A stretch of DNA of 64,000 nt, taken from assembly GCA_964411985.1 (NCBI GenBank), contig CAYPNF010000016.1, positions 1 to 64,000 on the forward strand, read 5' to 3'. This stretch comes from CAYPNF01 sp964411985 (GTDB lineage: Bacteria > Verrucomicrobiota > Verrucomicrobiia > Limisphaerales > J093). The notes under the pieces are model-generated. The model saw nothing but the letters and a program-made list of their open reading frames with translations. It was not told where the DNA came from and did no database searches. How positions within the stretch are numbered: the first letter of the stretch is position 1; each line of letters begins with the position of its first letter. Position numbers and translations under genes: made by a program. Shown piece after piece: positions 45,501 through 51,969 of the stretch.

Positions 45501-47063
45501 AATCGGATCACGCTGCTCGGTCCTCTGCGCGAAACCGTGTTCGATGTCGTGATCGAGGATTCTTGGGCCCCTTTGGCGGACGGCTTTGGTTTCTCGGTGG
45601 TGCTTGCGGATGAAACCACGCCTCCCGGCGCTTTGGGGGATCCGGCCCGATGGCGGGTAAGTACTCAGCTGGGTGGATCCCCGGGAGTCGTCGACCCGGC
45701 TCCCGCGAGCGTGCCCCGCGTGCTGATCAATGAAGTGGTGAGCAACCCGTCCAACGGAAAACAAGATGCAGTGGAGTTGTTCAATCCTGGCCCGTCGACC
45801 GCTGACATTTCTGGTTGGTGGCTCAGCGATGACCTTCGGACTCCGCGGAAGTACCGACTTCAGGCTGGAACGATTTTGCCTGCGGGCCAGTTTCTAGTCG
45901 TCCTCGGAACTGCCCTGAATTCGGGTGCCAATCCCTTTGGACTCAGTGCGCAGGGCGACGAAATCTACCTCTTCAGTGCGAATGTCACCGGCGCGCTCAC
46001 CGGATGGGTACACGGATTCTCCTTCGGCCCCCAGGAAAGCGGCGCTAGTTTCGTGCGCTGGGTTACCAGCGACGGTTTGGAGCACTTCACCAGCTGCGTT
46101 GCACCCACGCTGGGTCTCGTCAACGGCCAGCCTGCGCCCAGCCCGCTCGTCTTCAGCGAGATCCTCTACGCACCGCCCCTCGTGGATCCCTGGATGCCTT
46201 CGGTAGCCCAGTTTATCGAACTGACGGACACAACTCGGGGGCTTGGCCGCCTGGCCCTTTACGAACCTGGCAATCCAACCAACACCTGGCACTTACGCGG
46301 CGATGTCGACTTCGATTTTCCCGCCGGGTTCGTGATGCCCGTGGGCGGGAGAGTCGTGCTTGTCGGCTTTGATCCCCTTCACGATGCCGATGCATTGACT
46401 CTGTTTCGAGCCTGGTATCGGCTGGATCCCGGGGTAGCTCTGCTCGGCCCTTGGCGAGGAACTCTGAAGCAGACCGGGTCCGAACTCCGTCTGTCCAAAC
46501 CGCTTCCGGCGCCGTCCGATCCCCAAAAAGCCTCCCACATGGTCGTGACGCAACTGCGCTGGGCCACGAACGCTCCCTGGCCTGCTGACGTCTCAGGAAC
46601 GGGCATGTCCATGGAGCCCTCCAGCCTGATGACCTTCCAGAATGAACCGGCGCTTTGGCAGAGCGCCGTGCCCACACCCGGGGATGCCGACACCGACCGC
46701 GACGGTCTCCCGAACCTATGGGAGGTGGCTAACGGCCTCAGTCCTCTATCGGCAACAGGCAACAACGGAGCGGATGGCGATGCGGACCAGGATGGCTTCT
46801 CCAACCTTCAGGAATTCCTGATGGCAACGTCTCCGGTCAGCAGTGAGAGTTTTCCCCGACTTCAGGTCTCCAACGGAACCTTGGTCCAAGTCTCCTTCCA
46901 GGGGGGACCCAACCGGCTTTACCAATTGCTTGGGACCGATAGGATCACGAACAGCACCTGGCAGGTTCTCCAACGTTTCGCGACGCCCCCTGAAGGTGCC
47001 TGGCTTTGGCTCGACGAGCGTCCCACGAACGCTGCCCGGTTTTATCGCCTCGAAGCTCCGTAA
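42573..47063 (+). CDS. Large secreted protein with CotH, lamin-tail and chitobiase-like domains
   Basis: The ATG at 42573 gives 1496 residues with a signal peptide; a TTG just before it is the alternative start. Lamin-tail-like domains occur near 140-240, 880-980, 1050-1140 and 1195-1290 (each with an EFMV/EVMF/EVVS-type start and a VELFNPG-like strand). CHB_HEX-like repeats sit near 290-370 and 790-880. A CotH kinase-like domain (about 375-720) includes GIKLRGSSTQGLSKSSYALE and the DFD of HWDFDRALG at 668-670. A thrombospondin type 3-like Asp-rich stretch precedes the last module, which ends ARFYRLEAP. It may phosphorylate or bind surface polymers. Confidence 0.88.
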   Translation: MNRRWSDNGLLPSPIVALVILLLGFLPPVGLAALSEAGEPLPSLESVIPDPDSSLRELYAIEIEFSEPVQGVDASDLLISGSPATNVFQVELQRYLFSFPQPTDGLVTVSWAKEHGIADTSGVRAFAGDTWSYTLASLTPPTGVSITEFMVTNSLTLADEDGEHPAWIELFNASTTTANLKGWFLTGDRDQLTRWRFPNVSILPGDYLLVWASGKDRTNIFGPLHINFRPLASGGYLALVNSSTNIVSDFNPGYPPQAPDISYGRAPGAPHALGYFTQPTPGKGNSSRGAGFTSPVSFSRASCTFTQAFQLTLTTSDPKAQVRYTLDGKMPTTASALYTEPLDITATTQVRARAFRDGTLPGPPRTEAYLQLSAPVLPFRSDLPVVLLHTMGKGSPNASTLTPVRISVHEPFLGRSSLDHPATLSQSGGIKLRGSSTQGLSKSSYALELWDEFGQDEDHSLLGLPEDSDWILYAPNIYEPVMIHNPFVHQLSREMGRYSPRTRFVEVYLVRNGQVTTAAYNGIYVLEEKIKIGKNRVAIDRLQPEDLSQPAVTGGYLLKIDRLDPGDGGISAGGTTLAYVDPKEREAELPQRAPQLNYLRSYFNSFSAALNGSAWKDPTRGYAAYIDVDAWIDFHTLEVLSGNVDTLVLSTYFHKPRNGKIVFGPHWDFDRALGSTDGRDANARVWSTGPFFSATWWSRLFTDPDFWQRWVDRWQQLRQSTFSESHLYGLIDQLANEVRQAQPRETAKWRTALRGGSFQSEVNLMKKWVSNRVDFIDRQLTQPPQLSSTNGVIQPSYLISLTKPTNATVYFTLDGSDPRAPGGSVSSAARVYSNPFMVITNARVVARARDQAKKQSGGPPVSTFWSSPVAATYLLQPAKVILTEVMFHPAPPAAGTNTVDDFQYLELKNAGLEAVNLVGYSLTNCITFAFTTATPVRTLQPGERLLVVNDLAAFQSRYPSATGIAGEFVGNLNHGLNRITLLGPLRETVFDVVIEDSWAPLADGFGFSVVLADETTPPGALGDPARWRVSTQLGGSPGVVDPAPASVPRVLINEVVSNPSNGKQDAVELFNPGPSTADISGWWLSDDLRTPRKYRLQAGTILPAGQFLVVLGTALNSGANPFGLSAQGDEIYLFSANVTGALTGWVHGFSFGPQESGASFVRWVTSDGLEHFTSCVAPTLGLVNGQPAPSPLVFSEILYAPPLVDPWMPSVAQFIELTDTTRGLGRLALYEPGNPTNTWHLRGDVDFDFPAGFVMPVGGRVVLVGFDPLHDADALTLFRAWYRLDPGVALLGPWRGTLKQTGSELRLSKPLPAPSDPQKASHMVVTQLRWATNAPWPADVSGTGMSMEPSSLMTFQNEPALWQSAVPTPGDADTDRDGLPNLWEVANGLSPLSATGNNGADGDADQDGFSNLQEFLMATSPVSSESFPRLQVSNGTLVQVSFQGGPNRLYQLLGTDRITNSTWQVLQRFATPPEGAWLWLDERPTNAARFYRLEAP

Positions 47064-47076
47064 GGCTTCCCCAACC

Positions 47077-47598
47077 ATGAGCGCACCCATCACCCATTTC
47101 CACTTTTGCCCGCGTTGTGGCCAACCCGTTCAAGGGGAGGCCTCGTCCAAGTCGCTGCAATGCGGCAACTGCAGTTTCCTCTACTTCTTCAACCCCACGA
47201 TTTCAGCGGTTGGGTTGGTTTTCGACACCGCCGGCAGGATTCTAGTCATCCGACGCGGGCGCGAGCCCAGCAGGGGCATGCTCGGCTTTCCGGGAGGGTT
47301 CATCGATGCCGGAGAGACTGCGGAAGCGGCCCTTGAACGCGAGGTGATAGAGGAAACCGGGCTGAGAATCGAAGCCATCCAATACTTGGGAGGTTTCCCG
47401 AACTTCTATCCGTATGCCGGCGTCACTTACCCGGTGTTGGACCTTTTCTTTCGCGCAAGTTGTCCGGGAGGCACCGCTCGACCTCAAGCCGGGGAAATCG
47501 AGTCGATCAGCTGGATCCGACCTCAAGACCTTGATCCTGCCGCACTCGCGTTTCCTTCCCTGCAAAAGGCCTGGGCCCAATTCTGCCCGGAGCACTGA
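47077..47598 (+). CDS. Nudix hydrolase with N-terminal zinc ribbon
   Basis: The ATG at 47077 gives 173 residues. A zinc ribbon uses C11, C14, C29 and C32 (FCPRCGQPV and QCGNCSFLY). The Nudix box reads GFIDAGETAEAALEREVIEE followed by TGL, matching Gx5Ex7REUxEExGU. These proteins hydrolyse nucleoside diphosphates linked to other groups, such as NADH or ADP-ribose; the zinc-ribbon type is NudC/YjaD-like or a small relative. The last part, from 47410, recurs as a damaged copy about 1076 bp further on. Confidence 0.92.
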   Translation: MSAPITHFHFCPRCGQPVQGEASSKSLQCGNCSFLYFFNPTISAVGLVFDTAGRILVIRRGREPSRGMLGFPGGFIDAGETAEAALEREVIEETGLRIEAIQYLGGFPNFYPYAGVTYPVLDLFFRASCPGGTARPQAGEIESISWIRPQDLDPAALAFPSLQKAWAQFCPEH

Positions 47599-47655
47599 GA
47601 TGCAACGCCAGCACGGTCCCCGGCCGTTGCTTCTGAGGTCAAACATCATATTGTA
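47410..47655. repeat. Direct repeat, intact copy (Nudix 3' end and following DNA)
   Basis: This copy runs from ccgtatgccgg to beyond the stop codon. By hand count it differs from the second copy at about 27 positions over about 235 bases, with a constant offset of 1076 bp and no net indel. The outer edge is approximate. Confidence 0.85.
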
Positions 47656-47687
47656 TTGTAAGGGCGCAGGTGCCCACGCCTGGCCCA

Positions 47688-48089
47688 TCAGACCACCCAG
47701 GTGATCTTGATCTCCCTCTCCACCGCCTTGAACTCCGGGTCGCCGGTGACGAGTTCGGCTTTGTGCTTCTTTGCCAGTGCGGCGGTGAAGGCGTCCGCGA
47801 GGCTGAAGCTGACCCGGGATTTGAAGTGGGCCGCCAGGTCGGCCAATTCGCGGTCCACCGGATGGAATTCGATGGGCAGGGCGATGAGGATTTTGGCGGC
47901 TTTGGCCCAGGCGTCCACGCCGTCTTTGCGCAGGATCATGTACTTCGCCTCAGCATAGTTCACCTCCGTCATGTGGAGGTGCTTGTCCATCCGGCTGGCC
48001 TTCTGGAGGAGTTCCTTGACTGGCACGCCCGCTGGTTCGCCTCGGAAGTAGGCGATCAGGGCGAAGCTATCGAGAACCGTGGCGGACAT
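47688..48089 (-). CDS. PIN-domain toxin (VapC-like), second module
   Basis: The ATG at 48089 (MSATVLDSFALIAYFRGEP) gives 133 residues. The PIN pattern is clear: the first Asp in VLDSFALIAYFRGE, the glutamate in TEVNYAEAKYMI, and later acidic residues in SFSLADAFTAALAKKHKAEL and LVTGDPEFKAVEREIKI. It is probably an RNase toxin. It overlaps the AbrB antitoxin gene by 23 bp. The longer frame (to 48182) overlaps that gene more and its extra part is not PIN-like. The module lies between the two copies of the Nudix 3' repeat. Confidence 0.9.
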   Translation of the reverse strand: MSATVLDSFALIAYFRGEPAGVPVKELLQKASRMDKHLHMTEVNYAEAKYMILRKDGVDAWAKAAKILIALPIEFHPVDRELADLAAHFKSRVSFSLADAFTAALAKKHKAELVTGDPEFKAVEREIKITWVV

Positions 48090-48357
48090 GCTTGGCTTCC
48101 TCCTTCTCGCGTTCTTCGCGTTTGTGCTCGGCCCATTCCTCGGCCAGCGGCTTGTCGCCGGGCTTGCGCTTGAGCAGCCCAAAGCCGCGCTCGATCGTGG
48201 CCGCCGTCACGGGCTTGAGCAGGATGCCGTCGTCGGTGGCGGTGACGATGGCGCGGGTGCCATCCTCGATGTGGTAGAGCTTGCGGAGCCGGAGCGGGAT
48301 TACCACCTGGCCTTTGGTGGTGAACCAGACGGTATCGGCTTGTGTTGTCGTATTCAT
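48067..48357 (-). CDS. AbrB/SpoVT-type antitoxin
   Basis: This 96-residue protein has a SpoVT/AbrB swapped-hairpin DNA-binding domain at the N terminus (TVWFTTKGQVVIPLRLRKLY, then GTRAIVTATDDGILLKPVTA). A charged tail rich in Lys, Arg and Glu (EEWAEHKREEREKEEAK) probably wraps the toxin. It sits upstream of the PIN gene with a 23-bp overlap, the usual AbrB/VapC-like arrangement, and would repress its own promoter. Confidence 0.88.
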   Translation of the reverse strand: MNTTTQADTVWFTTKGQVVIPLRLRKLYHIEDGTRAIVTATDDGILLKPVTAATIERGFGLLKRKPGDKPLAEEWAEHKREEREKEEAKHVRHGSR

Positions 48358-48485
48358 AAAGCCCAGTATGACTTTGCTATGAAGTCCGTCAACAATCGTG
48401 TGGAAGGAGTGGTCTGCTAAGTTGGATTCCAGAAAATCTGCACGTCCGAGACCAACTCAAACCCGCGCACCGATCGCACCGGATG

Positions 48486-48671
48486 CCGTATGCCGGCATC
48501 ACCTACCCGGTGTTGGACCTTTTCTTTCGCGCAAGTTGTCCGGGAGGCACGGCACGGCTCCAGGCCGGGGAAATCGAGTCGATCCGCTGGATCCGACCTC
48601 AAGACCTTGATCCGGCCGCACTCGCGTTTCCTTCCCTGCAAAGGGCCTGGGCCCAATTCTCCCCGCAGTAG
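48486..48671 (+). pseudogene. Degraded duplicate of the Nudix 3' end
   Basis: The frame reads PYAGITYPVLDLFFRASCPG and then EIESIRWIRPQDLDPAALAF, nearly the same as the C-terminal third of the Nudix hydrolase at 47077. The zinc ribbon and the Nudix box are absent and no promoter is seen, so it is not functional on its own. It belongs to the direct repeat that also surrounds the AbrB/PIN pair. Confidence 0.85.
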
Positions 48672-48731
48672 CGCAATGCAATCCCATCACGGTCCCCGGC
48701 CGCTATTGCTGAAATCAAACGATATACTGTT
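48486..48731. repeat. Direct repeat, second copy
   Basis: This is the partner of 47410-47655. The match continues past the stop codon (cacggtccccggccg in both). The sequence upstream of 48486 does not match the Nudix gene, so only the 3' part was copied. The edges are approximate. Confidence 0.85.
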
Positions 48732-48760
48732 ACACTTGATCCCGCCTGTGGCAATACACT

Positions 48761-49297
48761 GTGACGATGCTGAATGAGCAGGAACAAGAGCGCTTCATGA
48801 GGCTGTGGGCAGAGTCCCAGCAGGCCGTGGTGAATTACATTCACGCCACGGTCCGCGATGGCGGCGCCGCCAAGGACCTGACCCAGGAAACCGCCTTGGT
48901 GCTGTTCCGCCGGTTCGGCGAATACGACGGTAACCGCCCATTTCTCGCCTGGGCGCTGGGCGTGGCCCAGTTCCAGGTGTTGGGTTTCCATCGGGATGCC
49001 TCCCGGAGCCTAATCTGCTTCGATACGGAGCTATTCGATCGGTTCACAGAGCTATGGGCCGAAACGGCCGCCGCCGCCAGCGAGCAGTCAGCCGCCTTGG
49101 AGGTTTGCCTGGAACGCCTGCCCGCCCGCCCGCGACAAATGGTGCGGCTGCGTTACTTCGAGGAACTGAACTCCGAGGAGATCGCCCAGCGCCTCGGCAG
49201 CAAGAGCGCCGCCGTGCGCGTGACACTGCAACGCATCCGCGAGCAACTCCGCGCCTGCGTCGAGCAACAGCTGCGAAAGGAAAGGCGGGCCACATGA
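48761..49297 (+). CDS. ECF sigma factor (Rhodopirellula/Verrucomicrobium type)
   Basis: The GTG at 48761 (or the ATG at 48767) gives about 178 residues. Region 2 is seen in AAKDLTQETALVLFRRFGEY and RPFLAWALGVAQFQVLGFHR. Region 4 is seen in LPARPRQMVRLRYFEELNSE and EIAQRLGSKSAAVRVTLQRI, the DNA-binding helix-turn-helix. ECF factors direct RNA polymerase to a small regulon, and this type is common in Planctomycetes and Verrucomicrobia. The stop overlaps the start of the FecR-like gene (ATGA), a typical sigma/anti-sigma coupling. Confidence 0.93.
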   Translation: MTMLNEQEQERFMRLWAESQQAVVNYIHATVRDGGAAKDLTQETALVLFRRFGEYDGNRPFLAWALGVAQFQVLGFHRDASRSLICFDTELFDRFTELWAETAAAASEQSAALEVCLERLPARPRQMVRLRYFEELNSEEIAQRLGSKSAAVRVTLQRIREQLRACVEQQLRKERRAT

Positions 49298-50943
49298 TCG
49301 AGCCGCACCCTTTGATTGCCGCCTATTTGGACGACGCCCTGACCCAGACGGAACGCGATGAGTTGCTGGCCTGGCTGAAGGCGCACCCTGACCACCTACG
49401 CGCATTCGTCGAGGCCAACGTGTTTGAACAGCACCTCCGCAGCGCCGTGGTGGGCGAGCTTCAGCGCGAGTCAGTCGGCGCGTTCGTCCGGGCCGAGCCT
49501 CCGGCCCAGACCCACCAGGAACGCGGCGCAACTCACCATTGGTTGACGGGGTTCGTGCGGTTCTGGCCACGGTGGGCGATGGCCGGGGCCATCACGCTGT
49601 TGGCAATCCTGGTCACGGTCTCTTTCTGGATTCGAAAACCATCGGTGGCACCGTCATCCGGGTTCGCTCGTGTCATCCGGGCCTTGAGCGCCGAGGGCTC
49701 TGGACAGGCCGGCCGCATTCAGGCCGGTCAAACGCTAGAGACGGGACGCTTTTCCCTAGTCGCCGGCGCGGTGGAAATCGCTCTCACCAACGGGGTTACG
49801 ATGGTGTTCGAAGGGCCTGGCGACCTGGAGCTTCTAAATCCCATGCGCGCCCTGTTGCATGGAGGCCAGGCGGTAGTGCGCGTGCCCTCCAACGCGATCG
49901 GCTTTCAGTTGGAAACGCCGGGAGCCCAGGTCGTGGACCTGGGCACGGAATTCGCCGTTAAGGCCGGACCTGGCATGGGCACCGACGTGCAGGTCTACGA
50001 GGGTGTGGTGATCACCACGCCGAAGCCGGCGGCGGCGGCGGGAAGTTTTCCGCAGCGCCTCACCGCCGGCAACGCGGCCCGCTTCACCCCCGAAGCGAGC
50101 CGGGCCCCGCAGGCGCTCGCCTATGCCCCGGAACGCTTCGTGCGTCGCCTCCCCGCTGACAAGCCCATCGAGCACGAGGAAAGCCTAGGCCCGATGTTCA
50201 ATCCGACACGTCTCGAGGAAACCATCATCTTGCCGCCGGAACGGCCAATCGTGGTGGATGGCGATTTGTCCGAGTGGAGCGGGGAAGGCTCGTTACGCGC
50301 CGAGCGCACCGGGCCTGATGCTGGGGGCCGGTTTGTCGAAGGCCGCATGCGTTACGACCGGCAGTTTCTCTACCTTGCCGCACACATCGGCGATCCTGCG
50401 CCGATGCGCAACCTCATCGACCCGGCGACGGATGGCGAGTCGGGCTGGCGCGGCGGCGGCTTGCAGGTTCGGCTGTCCACCGATCAGGCCCTGGGCTGGC
50501 CAGTGGATGCGAACGCCCCCAACTACTATCAGTTTCGTCGAATTCAGCCGGACGCAGCCCGCCTGGCCAATGCCACCTGCGGCCAGCTCGCGCATCTCAC
50601 CCTGTGGCATCATGCGCCAAGCGCGCAGAACTGCCTACATGTCGCCTACGGGATGGATTTCCACGGCAGTGTCGTGAATCCCCCTGGCTATCGGGCCGCT
50701 TTTCGCAAAGACGCCGATGGGCGAGGTTACACTCTAGAATACGCCATCCCGTGGACGCTGCTGAACGCACCGCGCGCGCCGCGGTCAGGCGACACACTGG
50801 CGATGACGTGGACGGCCCACTGGAGCGACGAAGGTGGGCGACTCTGGCGCAGTCAACTCGTGGAAGTTCGTAATGCCTCGGAGCCCGTGCGCATCCACAC
50901 CTGGGAACGCGCCGCCACCTGGGGAAGGGCGGTGTTTAGGTGA
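49294..50943 (+). CDS. FecR-type membrane protein with CBM9-like periplasmic domain
   Basis: The ATG at 49294 gives 549 residues. The N-terminal cytoplasmic part (about 1-65) includes YLDDALTQTERDELLAWLK, the usual sigma-binding region. One membrane helix follows at about 93-113 (WAMAGAITLLAILVTVSFWI). A FecR domain (about 125-250) contains GVTMVFEGPGDLELLNPMRA and VVDLGTEFAVKAGPG. The C-terminal 240 residues (from PIVVDGDLSEW) form a CBM9-like/DOMON-like beta-sandwich. This last domain is clearly related to residues 30-275 of the secreted protein at 59113. The protein is the likely anti-sigma factor and sensor of this cluster. TonB-linked signalling genes are absent. Confidence 0.85.
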   Translation: MIEPHPLIAAYLDDALTQTERDELLAWLKAHPDHLRAFVEANVFEQHLRSAVVGELQRESVGAFVRAEPPAQTHQERGATHHWLTGFVRFWPRWAMAGAITLLAILVTVSFWIRKPSVAPSSGFARVIRALSAEGSGQAGRIQAGQTLETGRFSLVAGAVEIALTNGVTMVFEGPGDLELLNPMRALLHGGQAVVRVPSNAIGFQLETPGAQVVDLGTEFAVKAGPGMGTDVQVYEGVVITTPKPAAAAGSFPQRLTAGNAARFTPEASRAPQALAYAPERFVRRLPADKPIEHEESLGPMFNPTRLEETIILPPERPIVVDGDLSEWSGEGSLRAERTGPDAGGRFVEGRMRYDRQFLYLAAHIGDPAPMRNLIDPATDGESGWRGGGLQVRLSTDQALGWPVDANAPNYYQFRRIQPDAARLANATCGQLAHLTLWHHAPSAQNCLHVAYGMDFHGSVVNPPGYRAAFRKDADGRGYTLEYAIPWTLLNAPRAPRSGDTLAMTWTAHWSDEGGRLWRSQLVEVRNASEPVRIHTWERAATWGRAVFR

Positions 50944-51950
50944 ATGGGCACGCAACTCAGCGCAGCCCGAGTGTTTTTGAATTCATGCGCTCGTTACCAG
51001 CCCTGCTGGGTTGCTTGGCTCGGATGGAAACCCATGCTGTTGCCGGAGCGGATGCAATGTTCGTGGGGCCAAACGTCTGCCTTGAATGCCACGGGCCAGC
51101 CCCGCGGGCCGGACAGGCCGCCACAGCTGGGCCGGTCACTCAACCATCGCAGGGTGGACCACAGCTGCTGGAGAAGTGGCAAAGGAGCGCCCATGCGGCA
51201 ACGCTCATAGATGCCCGGACTTCGCCTGAGAAAGTGGTTGCCCAATTCACCACCAACAGTCCGCTGCAGGGCAACCAGGTCGCCTATGCCATCGGCGCGG
51301 GACGCAGCGAGCAACGTTACTGCGACGCTTCGTTCAGAGTGCTTCCCCATCGCTGGGATGTTCGTGGGAAGAAGTGGGCGGACGAGTCGGTGGTCGACGC
51401 CCGCAGCCAGTGTTTCGGCTGTCATGTCACCGGCTATGATGTGACCACCCAGCAGTGGAGTTCGGAGGGCGTGACCTGCGAAGCCTGCCATGGATCGGGA
51501 AGCTTGCACGCCCAGAGTGGCGGCAAGACAAAGATGCTCGATCTCCGATCCCTTCCCCTCGAGCGCCAAGCGATGATTTGCGGCCAATGCCACTCCGATG
51601 GCAGGGATCCGGCCAAAGCTCACCCGTTCCCGGTCGGTTTCCGCCCTGGGGAAGACCTCCACAAGTCTTTTGTCCAGGCTGCGCAACCACGGCCCGGCCC
51701 GAAGTACGCTGAGTTGCTCCGCAGCAAGCACGCCCAGATGAGCGTCATTTGCACCGATTGTCACAACCCGCACGGACCCGTGCAGGGTGCCGCCCACCAA
51801 CTGTTGAAGCCGGTGAATGAGCTATGCACCGAATGCCACGTCGAGGTGAATATGGCCAAACACGCCCCCAAGGCGCCCGCCGACGCGACTTGCGCCACCT
51901 GCCACATGCCGGGCGGATCGCATCAGTTCAAGACACCCATCAAGAAATGA
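50940..51950 (+). CDS. Periplasmic multihaem cytochrome c (seven CXXCH)
   Basis: This protein of about 336 residues starts at a GTG overlapping the stop of the FecR-like gene; an ATG at 50985 is an alternative. Seven haem c attachment motifs are visible: CLECH, CFGCH, CEACH, CGQCH, CTDCH, CTECH and CATCH. The phrase YCDASFRVLPHRWDVRGKKW is typical of a multihaem cytochrome family found in Planctomycetes and Verrucomicrobia. It carries electrons in the periplasm, and the partner is unknown. An N-terminal signal is weak, but haem attachment requires export. It is unusual inside a sigma/carbohydrate cluster. Confidence 0.88.
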   Translation: MNGHATQRSPSVFEFMRSLPALLGCLARMETHAVAGADAMFVGPNVCLECHGPAPRAGQAATAGPVTQPSQGGPQLLEKWQRSAHAATLIDARTSPEKVVAQFTTNSPLQGNQVAYAIGAGRSEQRYCDASFRVLPHRWDVRGKKWADESVVDARSQCFGCHVTGYDVTTQQWSSEGVTCEACHGSGSLHAQSGGKTKMLDLRSLPLERQAMICGQCHSDGRDPAKAHPFPVGFRPGEDLHKSFVQAAQPRPGPKYAELLRSKHAQMSVICTDCHNPHGPVQGAAHQLLKPVNELCTECHVEVNMAKHAPKAPADATCATCHMPGGSHQFKTPIKK

Positions 51951-51955
51951 AACCC

Positions 51956-51960
51956 GGAGG
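51956..51960 (+). promoter_or_regulatory. Strong ribosome binding site (GGAGG)
   Basis: GGAGG lies 9 bp before the ATG at 51970 and fixes that start. It is one of very few classic Shine-Dalgarno sites in the window. Most other genes here have none. Confidence 0.7.
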
Positions 51961-51969
51961 AATTCAGCA

